Positions 1-7,189 of a stretch of 64,000 nucleotides of DNA are shown here, one piece after another. Origin of the DNA: a virus; IMG/VR virus record IMGVR_UViG_3300042474_001076, positions 24,142 to 88,141 of that record; one strand, written 5' to 3'. Within the stretch, counting starts at the first letter, position 1. Every line of letters begins with the position of its first letter. Below the pieces are notes generated by a model. It did no database searches, had not been told where the DNA came from, and saw only the letters and a list, made by a program, of their open reading frames with translations. The position numbers were made by a program, and so were the translations under genes.

Positions 1-578
1 ATTATTCTTCTTTGTATATTAATTTCTTGCATTCTTAATAACATATCAAACGCTGGCATCATAAAGTAACTACCCGCCATGTTACCCATTTGAGTAAATC
101 CACCCGGTCCTCCTAATCCTCCACCGGCAATTCCACCAAAAGTCCACGGATCTATTAACGTATTATTTAATTCTGCGGGAGAAAACCACAGTAATTCGTT
201 AAGTTCTCTACACGCAGGTATTTCATATATTTGTTGGTTACCAACTAATTGAATGTAATCTTTCTTTAAAACATAGTCACCGCCAGCTTGTAATCCTACA
301 ATTTTAGAATAGGCATATGTGTATCTTGTTTCATAATCTAAACTTTTAGAGATAAATGCTTTTGCTAATGATTGTGTTTCAACATTTAAACCCCAAAGAT
401 TAGACCATTGTGATTCTATTAACCAATCTTGTATATATTGTGAATAATCATCAATAGAAAATTCTAACAATGTATCCATTTGTTCGTCTTCTAACTCAAC
501 ACTACGAAGAGGAGCACCTAATAGGTGACGAATTCTTGTATATAATTTACTTCTTTCTGGTTCTGAAATTATTGACAT
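1..578 (-). CDS. Neck / head-closure protein, T4 gp13-like (3' end outside window)
   Basis: The first 192 residues are visible, reading from 578 to the window edge. Residues 16-30 hold an IRHLLGAPLRSVEL stretch followed by DEQMDTLLEFSIDDY. From memory, this pattern (LGAP, then VEL, then an acidic DEQ-D helix) is the N-terminal signature of T4-type gp13 neck proteins. The C-terminal visible part is Gly/Met-rich (residues about 155-180), which also occurs in this family before a Y-x-M region. gp13 with gp14 closes the DNA-filled head and forms the site for tail docking. The gene is the last visible of the minus-strand block, and a TATTTATA element sits just upstream of the start. No alignment was possible here, so the gp13 assignment is by motif only. 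Confidence 0.6.
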   Translation of the reverse strand, partial: MSIISEPERSKLYTRIRHLLGAPLRSVELEDEQMDTLLEFSIDDYSQYIQDWLIESQWSNLWGLNVETQSLAKAFISKSLDYETRYTYAYSKIVGLQAGGDYVLKKDYIQLVGNQQIYEIPACRELNELLWFSPAELNNTLIDPWTFGGIAGGGLGGPGGFTQMGNMAGSYFMMPAFDMLLRMQEINIQRRI

Positions 579-588
579 AGTTTTTATT

Positions 589-596
589 TATAAATA
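589..596 (-). promoter_or_regulatory. TATTTATA element upstream of the gp13-like gene
   Basis: On the minus strand TATTTATA is followed by AATA and lies 10 bases before the ATG at 578. It is the same element found before many structural genes here. Because it extends to TATTTATAAATA it also contains the T4 late consensus TATAAATA. Confidence 0.45.
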
Positions 597-598
597 TC

Positions 599-1693
599 TT
601 ATTTTTTAGTTCTCAACAAATATAACTCATTAACAAATTCCCAATTTACATAATTCCAAAAATTTCTAATGTATTCATCTCTTTTATTTCTATATCTTAA
701 ATAATATGCGTGTTCCCAAACATCAAGACCTAATAAAGGATAACCACCGTCTTTAACAACACTCATCATTGGATTGTCTTGGTTGGGTGTTGACATTATT
801 TTTAAAGTATTTTTTTTTGTTAAAATTAACCAAACCCATCCAGATCCAAATCTATCTTTGGCGGTTTGATTAAATTCATCTTTCATTTTTTTTATATTAC
901 CATATTGTTTTGTGATCTCGTCAAATATTTCACCACTTGGTTTTTGTTTTTTTGGTGATAACATTTTCCAAAACAAAGCATGGTTAAATGCTCCTCCGGC
1001 ATTATTTCTAATTACCGTATCATATTTTCCAATAGATTTAACAATATCTTCTAACTCAACATCACCATAATCTTTTTTTGATAAAGCGTCATTTAATTTT
1101 TTAACATACCCTTTATAATGTTTATTATAATGAATGTTCATTGTTTCAGGGTCAACAAATTTATTTATTGATGAATATGAATAAGGTAGTTTATCAATAC
1201 CAATTTTTTTCATCTCTAATATAAAATTTTCACGTATATTTTCTTTTTCAGATAATATAATTTGTTCATTTATTAAATTTATTTTTTTTCCAATACCAAC
1301 TAAACCTTCATACATAAATTTTTCATATTTAGGGAAGTCACGTTCAAATTTTTTAATAACCGATCCGGCTTCAGAATTAGCTTCATCTTCATTTTGACCA
1401 CCAATATCTTGACCTCTTTCCATACCTTTAGTTGTTCGTTGCCATTCGTGTACCCATTCATGAGCCAATGTCCTACAAACATCACGATTTAATCGACCTT
1501 TAGTTAAAATTTTAAGTTCTGAATTTTCTGTTCTACTTCCAGTTGACATTTCACCATTTCTTTCCCCTAAAAACATAATTGTAATATTGTTTTTAATTGG
1601 GTATTTTTTTTGTAAATATTTTATAAAATCTTCCATTAAAGTTTTATCTTCTTTGGACATATCACATTTAATGTGTTTAATTGTTGCTTTCAT
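599..1693 (-). CDS. Zinc-peptidase-like domain fused to Fe/Mn superoxide dismutase
   Basis: Two domains are visible. Residues about 12-125 carry HExxH (H78, E79, H82) followed by EDEAN, where E104 is a plausible third zinc ligand; this arrangement resembles the IrrE/ImmA-type gluzincin peptidases. Residues about 168-362 are a complete iron/manganese superoxide dismutase, which converts superoxide to hydrogen peroxide and oxygen. Metal ligands are H188, H238, D324 and H328 (LDVWEHAYY). G234 and Q305 (NQDNP) fit the Mn-type arrangement. The linker is about 45 residues and shows no frameshift. The gene stands alone between a strong terminator and the gp13-like gene. The TATTTATA element ends only 4 bases before this ATG, so the ATG at 1660 (MSKEDKTL) could be the true start. 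No signal peptide is seen. SOD identity is near certain, while peptidase activity is inferred. Confidence 0.9.
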   Translation of the reverse strand: MKATIKHIKCDMSKEDKTLMEDFIKYLQKKYPIKNNITIMFLGERNGEMSTGSRTENSELKILTKGRLNRDVCRTLAHEWVHEWQRTTKGMERGQDIGGQNEDEANSEAGSVIKKFERDFPKYEKFMYEGLVGIGKKINLINEQIILSEKENIRENFILEMKKIGIDKLPYSYSSINKFVDPETMNIHYNKHYKGYVKKLNDALSKKDYGDVELEDIVKSIGKYDTVIRNNAGGAFNHALFWKMLSPKKQKPSGEIFDEITKQYGNIKKMKDEFNQTAKDRFGSGWVWLILTKKNTLKIMSTPNQDNPMMSVVKDGGYPLLGLDVWEHAYYLRYRNKRDEYIRNFWNYVNWEFVNELYLLRTKK

Positions 1694-1697
1694 TATT

Positions 1698-1705
1698 TAT
1701 AAATA
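1698..1705 (-). promoter_or_regulatory. TATTTATA element upstream of the SOD fusion
   Basis: The minus strand reads TATTTATAAATA directly before the ATG at 1693. If it is a promoter -10 element, the transcript would begin at or inside the annotated start codon, which favours the ATG at 1660. Confidence 0.45.
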
Positions 1706-1713
1706 TCATATAA

Positions 1714-1741
1714 AATAAAAAACCCACCTGTGTGGTGGGTT
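1714..1741 (-). terminator. Intrinsic terminator after the Cys-repeat gene
   Basis: An 8-bp perfect stem (AACCCACC with GGTGGGTT) has a 5-base loop. Read on the minus strand it is followed by a run of T residues. It ends the minus-strand unit 3028-1770 and separates it from the SOD fusion gene. Confidence 0.85.
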
Positions 1742-1769
1742 TATAATATTATTTTTACTAATACGGTTT

Positions 1770-2318
1770 TTAATCTAAATAACCTAATATAGTTGCTTCA
1801 CCATTTAAACATTCAATTAACGAATCAACTTTTTCTGGATCCATGTTTGGTTCCATTTCTTCATAAATATCATCTATACATGTATTAAATTCTTCTTTAT
1901 TACTAATTAATTGACAACTTTCAGGTACATACTCTTTATCAAATTCAGATAAAGTGTTAAAACATTCTTTAAGCCCATCAGTAAAAGAATTATTATTATC
2001 TTCTGATGATAAAAACCCTAAACTTGATGCTTTTCCCTGTAAACAATTAAATAATTTGTCAAACTCAGATACCTTACTTCCCATTCCCTGTATTGCTAAA
2101 TTTATTTCATTTTTACATTCTATAAATTCATCCCTATTTGTAACTGATTTACAACTTTCAGGTATATTTTCATTAGTTAAACCAAATGAATCAAAACATT
2201 CTTGAAATTCCTCAATATTTTCAAATAATAAACCTTTTTGTTTTAAATATCTTTGTTCAACAAGTAAATTAACTTGTTGAGTTTTTCTAATTTTAGTTTG
2301 ACTTCTACTATTTGACAT
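1770..2318 (-). CDS. Small protein with two Cys-containing tandem repeats
   Basis: The family is not recognised. The protein has two homologous halves, residues about 40-105 and 115-180. Each has the order ECF, then PESC, then EF-x-x-C, then CL(Q/N)G(K/E)A and LGxL, so four cysteines are conserved per repeat. The N-terminus is basic (residues 1-30, KIRKTQQVNLLVEQRYLKQK) and contains LVE, a possible prohead-protease site of the (L/I)xE type. The start overlaps the end of the upstream gene by 11 bases, so the two are translationally linked. It is followed by a strong terminator. Paired cysteines suggest disulfides or a metal site, but nothing in the sequence decides this. It may be a packaged internal protein, based on context with its two neighbours. 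Confidence 0.8.
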   Translation of the reverse strand: MSNSRSQTKIRKTQQVNLLVEQRYLKQKGLLFENIEEFQECFDSFGLTNENIPESCKSVTNRDEFIECKNEINLAIQGMGSKVSEFDKLFNCLQGKASSLGFLSSEDNNNSFTDGLKECFNTLSEFDKEYVPESCQLISNKEEFNTCIDDIYEEMEPNMDPEKVDSLIECLNGEATILGYLD

Positions 2319-2661
2319 TAATTCTTCTTTTATTTTCCTTAAGACTTGCGTTCATAACTGGGTTACTTATTTTATTAGCAACACAAGTAAAAAATTTCAC
2401 AGCGTCTTCAGGTTTTTTATTTAATCTTACTAATTCAGACGCACATTTAAACCCTTTCATGAGATCTGTTGGTATTTTTCCATTAGTAATTACCTCCATA
2501 CCTAATTCCAAACAAGTTGGAAGATTAGCCATATCACTTAATGTTAATACTTCTGTTGCACAACTCATAATTTCTTGGGGAATATCACCGTCAATTTCCT
2601 TAATAACTCTTCTAATTAATTTAGATAAATCAGCTTCGGTTAATCTTATTGTTTTTTTCAT
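2308..2661 (-). CDS. Small Cys protein with targeting-like N-terminus (paralogue A)
   Basis: A 117-residue protein of unknown family. The N-terminus MKKTIRLTEADLSKLIRR is almost identical to that of the next gene upstream and is followed by VIKE, which ends in an IxE triplet. In T4, internal head proteins carry a short shared N-terminal capsid-targeting sequence that the gp21 protease removes after (I/L)xE. The layout here is similar, but the sequence is not. The rest holds four cysteines (SCATEV, PTCLEL, KCASEL, TCVANK) in predicted helices. The start is set by the duplicated leader and ATG shared with paralogue B. Function is unknown and head packaging is a hypothesis. Confidence 0.8.
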   Translation of the reverse strand: MKKTIRLTEADLSKLIRRVIKEIDGDIPQEIMSCATEVLTLSDMANLPTCLELGMEVITNGKIPTDLMKGFKCASELVRLNKKPEDAVKFFTCVANKISNPVMNASLKENKRRINVK

Positions 2662-2689
2662 AATATATTTGTTTTTTTATAAATATAAC
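2626..2689. repeat. 64-bp direct repeat, copy A (leader and start of paralogue A)
   Basis: It matches 2993-3056 at a constant offset of 367 bases with only a few mismatches. It covers the TATTTATA element, the leader, the ATG and about the first 12 codons, so the duplication included the control region. Confidence 0.85.
2678..2685 (-). promoter_or_regulatory. TATTTATA element upstream of paralogue A
   Basis: Minus-strand TATTTATA lies 16 bases before the ATG at 2661, exactly the spacing seen at paralogue B. Confidence 0.5.
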
Positions 2690-2707
2690 GACAATTGTAA
2701 AAAATTT

Positions 2708-3028
2708 TTATTTATTATAAATACACTTTGCTGTTTCAGTTGTAAGATTTGTATAATATCTAGCTTTATCAAAAAAGTCCATGTTTTTAGTTTTTTCGTC
2801 TATTATACTTTTAGCCCCTGCAAGACAACTTTTAAGATTTGTCATTGTTTGTCCTGATTCTGTATTTAATGTTTTACAAGAACTAATTTTTTCAAGGTCA
2901 GTTAACTTTAATTGTGATGCTGTTGCAACACACGATAAAACACCACCAATCTTTGAATTTTCTTCTCTTATTACTCGTCTAACAATACGAGCTAAATCAG
3001 ATTCCGTTAATCTTATTGTTTTTTTCAT
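2708..3028 (-). CDS. Small Cys protein with targeting-like N-terminus (paralogue B)
   Basis: A 106-residue protein of unknown family. The ATG at 3028 is chosen because it gives the N-terminus MKKTIRLTESDLARIVRR, matching paralogue A, and has the same 16-base spacing to the upstream element. The longer reading from 3064 would translate through that element. VIREE follows, again containing IxE. The mature part has four cysteines (SCVATAS, SSCKTL, SCLAGA, KCIYNK), and the first two align with the SC and TC of paralogue A. A DNA duplication of gene plus leader is the simplest origin, with later divergence of the mature region. Confidence 0.8.
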   Translation of the reverse strand: MKKTIRLTESDLARIVRRVIREENSKIGGVLSCVATASQLKLTDLEKISSCKTLNTESGQTMTNLKSCLAGAKSIIDEKTKNMDFFDKARYYTNLTTETAKCIYNK

Positions 3029-3056
3029 AATATATTTATTTTTATATAAATATAAC
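2993..3056. repeat. 64-bp direct repeat, copy B (leader and start of paralogue B)
   Basis: Partner of 2626-2689. Differences are concentrated in a few bases of codons 8-9 and in the T-rich leader. Confidence 0.85.
3045..3052 (-). promoter_or_regulatory. TATTTATA element upstream of paralogue B
   Basis: Minus-strand TATTTATA lies 16 bases before the ATG at 3028. It probably starts the unit running from paralogue B through the Cys-repeat gene. Confidence 0.5.
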
Positions 3057-3069
3057 AACAACAATAATA

Positions 3070-4878
3070 TTATCTTTTTTTATTTATAATGTCTAAAATT
3101 TCTTCAACAACGTCTCCACTATTCTCAGGATTTTCATCCCCCATTACAGTTCTGATAATTTTTTTTTTACGATTTAGGATATCATATATTGCTCCTTCAA
3201 TTGTGTTTTCATATAATGGATAATACACAAGTACATTAGATTTTTGACCATAACGATATGCTCGATCTTCTGCTTGAGCATGTTCTGCAGGAACAAAAGA
3301 TAAGTCATTCATAATAACAACCTCAGCGGCGGTCAAAGTTAAACCAACACCTGCAGCTTTTAAGTTACCAACAAATACTCTAATCTTTTCGTTATCTTGA
3401 AATTCATCAACAGCATGTTGACGATGAGGTTTAGAACAACTACCATCCAAATAAACCGCTTGTTTACCAAAATGTTGATAAATCGTTTGTAATGTGTCAG
3501 TAAAGTTTGTGAAGATAATAACCTTTTTACCTTGTTCAATAATATTTTCGGCAAACTCGATTGTTTGTTTTGTTTTTTCGTTTGAAATAACTTTTCTAAC
3601 TTTCATTAATTTAGAAAATTGAACAGTAAGAGAAGACGATTCATCTTTTTTATTATCAAACCAATTATAATATTCCCCCATCAGTTCTTCATATTCTTTT
3701 GATTTCAAACGAAGATATACAGGAGAAATAATTTTATCAGGAAGATCCAACACATCTTCTTTTAACCTACGAAGAATTTGTTTTGAAGTTCTATCTCTTA
3801 ATTCCTCCAAATTAGATGCTCCCGTTACATTCCAAACTTTTCTTCTACCTGCCATAAATTGATATCCTTGACAATAACGAATAGCGTAAGCCATCCAATT
3901 TTGAGCAACAGGAGATTCAATAATATTTAATAGGTTATAATAGTTCATTGGTCTAGAAGTCATTGGAGTTCCCGTTAATAACCAAACCCTTTTAATGTTT
4001 TTAACAAAATGATTTATGATTTTTGTTCTTTGTGCTTGAGGATTTGAGATCATGTGAGCTTCATCTAAAATAACAAGGTCAAAATTTGATTGATCTAATA
4101 AAGACTTATTTTTATCCGTTGTATTGTGAAAATTTTTTAGGATATCATAATTAACAATAACAAAATCAGATTCAGTTGAAAATTTCTTACCTTCCGAGAT
4201 ATAAACAGGTCTATCTGAATAATTTTCAATTTCACGTTGCCAGTTAATCTTTAATGATGCGGGACATATAATTAATATTTTTTTCGCACCAGTCTCTAAC
4301 GCAGCAATGATTGTACAAGTTGTTTTACCCAACCCCATATCATCAGCAAGAATAAATCTTCTTGATCCTGCTAATTTTTCTATTGCTTCTTTTTGATGTT
4401 GTAGTGGGGGTCTATGACTGTATTTAGAATAATCTACCTCAACTACCTCAACATTGTGAGTCTTTATTAATGATGATTTAGGAACCCAAAATTCTGTTAA
4501 AGGATCATTTTCAAAGAACTTACCCCAAATATGATACGATTTTTCTTTCTCAACTAATAATTTCTCAATGTAAATTTTTTCAGGAGTTTCCATAAAATAT
4601 CTTTCCTCAGCAAACTTCTTCGCAAAATAAGTATCAAGATCAACCCACTTACGAGCAACCTTAGGAACTGTGTCAAAATAATTTATAATGTAATCTGATT
4701 GAGTTCTTGTTGGGTAAAACTTTTTATTATTCTCTTTTTTGGTTTTTAGATACAATATATGATTATTGGCCCCCGAGTATGAGTCTAATAATTCTAACGC
4801 TTTATGTTCTATCAATGATTGATTAATATCCAAAATTCTCTTTTTATTAAAAATAACAATAAAAAAGATATTTATCAA
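3070..4878 (-). CDS. SNF2-type superfamily 2 DNA helicase/translocase
   Basis: The protein has all core SF2 motifs: Walker A in DDMGLGKTT (residues 179-187), DEAH at 272-275, motif III LTGTPMTSRP (301-310), and a C-terminal motif VI region QAEDRAYRYGQ. The closest pattern is the SNF2/SMARCAL1 class, which remodels DNA-protein complexes or anneals and migrates forks; in T4-like phages UvsW has a related role. There is no ATG before residue 96, so the start is uncertain. TTG at 4878, TTG at 4833 (with A-rich upstream sequence) and TTG at 4815 are all possible. The reading from 4878 runs through the TATTTATC element of the divergent plus-strand gene, so 4833 is attractive. It is divergently oriented to the gene at 4893. 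Confidence 0.9.
   Translation of the reverse strand: MINIFFIVIFNKKRILDINQSLIEHKALELLDSYSGANNHILYLKTKKENNKKFYPTRTQSDYIINYFDTVPKVARKWVDLDTYFAKKFAEERYFMETPEKIYIEKLLVEKEKSYHIWGKFFENDPLTEFWVPKSSLIKTHNVEVVEVDYSKYSHRPPLQHQKEAIEKLAGSRRFILADDMGLGKTTCTIIAALETGAKKILIICPASLKINWQREIENYSDRPVYISEGKKFSTESDFVIVNYDILKNFHNTTDKNKSLLDQSNFDLVILDEAHMISNPQAQRTKIINHFVKNIKRVWLLTGTPMTSRPMNYYNLLNIIESPVAQNWMAYAIRYCQGYQFMAGRRKVWNVTGASNLEELRDRTSKQILRRLKEDVLDLPDKIISPVYLRLKSKEYEELMGEYYNWFDNKKDESSSLTVQFSKLMKVRKVISNEKTKQTIEFAENIIEQGKKVIIFTNFTDTLQTIYQHFGKQAVYLDGSCSKPHRQHAVDEFQDNEKIRVFVGNLKAAGVGLTLTAAEVVIMNDLSFVPAEHAQAEDRAYRYGQKSNVLVYYPLYENTIEGAIYDILNRKKKIIRTVMGDENPENSGDVVEEILDIINKKR
4869..4876 (+). promoter_or_regulatory. TATTTATC element upstream of the connector gene
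   Basis: It lies 16 bases before the ATG at 4893 in the narrow divergent region and is the likely start of the plus-strand structural unit. Confidence 0.45.
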
Positions 4879-4892
4879 TAAAAACCGTAATT

Positions 4893-5405
4893 ATGGCTAA
4901 TAAAATTCCTATTACAAGATTGGGTAAATTTTTCGGAGAGAACGATTTTGACCTTGATATTTCAATGGGAGAAGAGTGGTTGATTGGTGATATGAATTTC
5001 ACTTGTGTGTTATATCGTATAGATAGGCAAAAGACAAAAACAGATGATGTCTATGGTGAAACCGTTTCGGACGGTATTAAATTTTTACCTCCAATTGAAT
5101 TTAATGCGTTTGTTCAAGTATCGGCACCTGAAAATAAAATGATGGGGTCAACAAGAATGGATCAAATGGAGCCAGGGAATATTAGAGTTTCTGTTTATCA
5201 AAAAACTTTAGATAATTTAAATGTTGATATAAATTTTGGGGATTACATTGGTTACTATGAAACTGAAACTTTGGTAAGGTACTATACGGTTAATAATGAT
5301 GGTCGTGTTGTGTCAGATAATAAACATACCTATGCAGGATATAAACCATTTTATCGTACAATAAGTGCGTCTCCTGTTGGGCCAAATGAATTTAAAGGAT
5401 TATGA
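4893..5405 (+). CDS. Putative head-tail connector / neck protein (gp14 position)
   Basis: A 170-residue soluble protein. The visible features are an N-terminal MANKIPITRLGKFFGEND, a central PPIEFNAFVQV strand, and a conserved-looking C-terminal part with FGDYIGYYE, VRYYTV and HTYAGYKPFYR. I cannot name the family from sequence alone. Position argues for a neck or tail-completion role: it is followed by a gp15-like protein and then the sheath, as gp14 is in T4. Its stop overlaps the next start as ATGA, indicating translational coupling. Confidence 0.6.
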   Translation: MANKIPITRLGKFFGENDFDLDISMGEEWLIGDMNFTCVLYRIDRQKTKTDDVYGETVSDGIKFLPPIEFNAFVQVSAPENKMMGSTRMDQMEPGNIRVSVYQKTLDNLNVDINFGDYIGYYETETLVRYYTVNNDGRVVSDNKHTYAGYKPFYRTISASPVGPNEFKGL

Positions 5406-5842
5406 AAATACTATTAAAAGAATCACAAACTAATGAATTAATATCTTTTATAAAAAAAGACCCTAATTTATTAATAAAAAAACAAGTTAAAGTTTATTAT
5501 GATATTACAAGACATATGTTTTCTGTTACATTTTCTGGTATTGTTGTATTAAAGGCAGATTACGTTAGATTAAAAAATGTTAAATTTTTAGTGGGGGAAA
5601 AGGGAAAAGAAAAAGTTAGGTCAGTAAAACAAAAAAATGTTCATGCTTATGTTACTGGAACATTGATTGATTATTGTGAATATCCTTGTGAGGATATACC
5701 AAGTCCTGAAGGAAATGTTGTTATTAAATATAATCCTTATTTTGACGACTCATTTCTCATAAAAAAAACAAAAGAACCAATTTTTAGTGCTGATGAGGTT
5801 GAAATGATAAATTTAGATGATAAAATATTTTTAGTTAATTAA
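5402..5842 (+). CDS. Hypothetical protein in the tail-completion operon
   Basis: A 146-residue protein with no family recognised. The N-terminus MKILLKESQTNELISFIKK resembles the start of the two small minus-strand Cys proteins (a basic stretch, then L-x-E-S and a hydrophobic helix), although it lacks an IxE site at the same place. The rest is beta-rich with many Lys and Val residues (VKVYYDI, HMFSVTFSGIVVL, VKFLVG). It is coupled by 4 bases to the upstream gene and lies 2 bases from the gp15-like gene, so it probably belongs to the same assembly step. Confidence 0.6.
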   Translation: MKILLKESQTNELISFIKKDPNLLIKKQVKVYYDITRHMFSVTFSGIVVLKADYVRLKNVKFLVGEKGKEKVRSVKQKNVHAYVTGTLIDYCEYPCEDIPSPEGNVVIKYNPYFDDSFLIKKTKEPIFSADEVEMINLDDKIFLVN

Positions 5843-5844
5843 TT

Positions 5845-6906
5845 ATGGGATTTCCAAAACAAATAAAAAAGACAATTCCTCTTATTAATAAAAAAATCTT
5901 GACACCAAGAAGACATGAGATTGCGGAGATGATTTCAGAGGATGGAACCTACCTTCCAAAATCTTTGTTACATGCAGATTTAGATCGTGGATTTTTAGAT
6001 TTTGTTAGAGATGAATTAAGATGTGTTGTTGATGGAAAAGTTATTCCCGCAATTGATATTTTAATTACAACACAAAATTGGTCTCAGTTTGTTGAAACTT
6101 GGGATTTCCAAAATATTGATAAAAACGCAGAACCCCCCTTTATAACAACAATTAGAACCCCTGAAGTTAAGTTTGGTACAAATCCGGCATTAAGGTACAA
6201 TATACCAAATAGGAAACAATATTATTATGCTAAGGTTCCAACATGGGATGGACAAAGACATGGTATGGACATTTATAAAATACCACAACCTGTTCCTGTT
6301 GATATAACATATACAGTAGTTATACTATGTAACAGAATGAGAGAATTGAATAAATTAAATCAAATTATTCTTGAAAAATTTTCTTCTCGTCAAGCGTATC
6401 AAGTAATTAAAGGTCATTATATTCCAATTGTTATGAACGATATTACTGATGAATCAACATTAGATTTAGAAAAAAGAAAGGTTTATATCCAAAAATACAC
6501 ATTTACTTTATTGGGATTTCTTATTGATGAAGATCAATTTGAAATATCTCCAGCAATTACAAGAGTTTTTCAAATATATGAAACCGATGTAAAAATAAAA
6601 AAGAAAAAACAAAAAAAGGAAACCCCTAATCCACCATCAGTAAAAAGATATGATTTTGCCACAGGTATTACATCAAACGAAGTCACTGAAGTTTTTGATT
6701 ACACTGTTAATTTAAAATTTGTTGATAGTGATAACGTATCAAACGGAACTCCTCCGTCAGGATATGACGTTTATATAAATGGTCTTTATTATGGTAATGA
6801 TGTAAGAGAGATACAAATTAATACTGGAGATACACTAAAAATAATTATTTATAAACAATTCCCAAATGATACATCGTTTTTAATTTTTAATCAGGAATTA
6901 CTATAA
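5845..6906 (+). CDS. Tail completion / sheath-terminator protein, T4 gp15-like
   Basis: The protein matches the layout I recall for T4 gp15. There is a strand region before an IPQPVPVDITYTVVILC segment (gp15 has a similar SPIKMIYELSIFT). A helix LNKLNQIILEKF follows, then HYIPIVMND and finally LEKRKVYIQKYTFTLLGFL (gp15: RRRIEWSLTFEVNGWMYP). gp15 caps the tail tube and sheath and joins the tail to the neck. At 353 residues it is about 80 longer than T4 gp15. The extra part is a Lys-rich linker (residues about 250-263) and a small beta domain (about 275-353). The sheath gene follows after a small opposite-strand gene, which fits. Confidence 0.6.
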   Translation: MGFPKQIKKTIPLINKKILTPRRHEIAEMISEDGTYLPKSLLHADLDRGFLDFVRDELRCVVDGKVIPAIDILITTQNWSQFVETWDFQNIDKNAEPPFITTIRTPEVKFGTNPALRYNIPNRKQYYYAKVPTWDGQRHGMDIYKIPQPVPVDITYTVVILCNRMRELNKLNQIILEKFSSRQAYQVIKGHYIPIVMNDITDESTLDLEKRKVYIQKYTFTLLGFLIDEDQFEISPAITRVFQIYETDVKIKKKKQKKETPNPPSVKRYDFATGITSNEVTEVFDYTVNLKFVDSDNVSNGTPPSGYDVYINGLYYGNDVREIQINTGDTLKIIIYKQFPNDTSFLIFNQELL

Positions 6907-7071
6907 TTAGTCTTCACCGTATACATCTTTTTTTTCTTTACATTTTTCCATAATTAAATTTTCTAAAAATCGATACATTTTTATTCCTCGTTTATCACAA
7001 TATTTTTTTAACACATTGTGGACCTCGGGGGAAATCTTTAAATTTTTTATCTTCTTAGTGTCATTATCCAT
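6907..7071 (-). CDS. Small ribbon-helix-helix (CopG/Arc-like) DNA-binding protein
   Basis: A 54-residue reading frame on the minus strand in an otherwise empty gap. Residues 8-16 form a short basic strand (IKNLKISPE). They are followed by a helix (VHNVLKKYCDKRG), a turn, and a second helix (MYRFLENLIMEKC), the order of CopG/Arc/MetJ repressors. Such proteins bind DNA as dimers through the strand. It is the only minus-strand gene between 4.9 and 61 kb, and its start lies about 80 bases from the TATTTATA element of the sheath gene, so it could act on that intergenic region. No promoter for it was identified. Confidence is moderate because the gene is short. Confidence 0.7.
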   Translation of the reverse strand: MDNDTKKIKNLKISPEVHNVLKKYCDKRGIKMYRFLENLIMEKCKEKKDVYGED

Positions 7072-7149
7072 AGGTAGAATAAAGGTAGAATAAAATCATA
7101 CCAATTATAAATAGTTTCAAAGAAGTAAAGTTTTTGCGAAAAAAACTAA

Positions 7150-7157
7150 TATTTATA
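7150..7157 (+). promoter_or_regulatory. TATTTATA element upstream of the sheath gene
   Basis: It lies 32 bases before the ATG at 7190, and the leader between is almost purely A/T. This leaves a clear untranslated leader for what is likely one of the most highly expressed late genes. Confidence 0.55.
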
Positions 7158-7189
7158 TAGAAAATAAAATAACTAAATAAAAAAAGACA

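Noticed and set aside
2312-2857. Plus-strand reading frame opposite the small Cys genes
   Set aside because: It overlaps two well-supported minus-strand genes with duplicated leaders and has no coding signal of its own.
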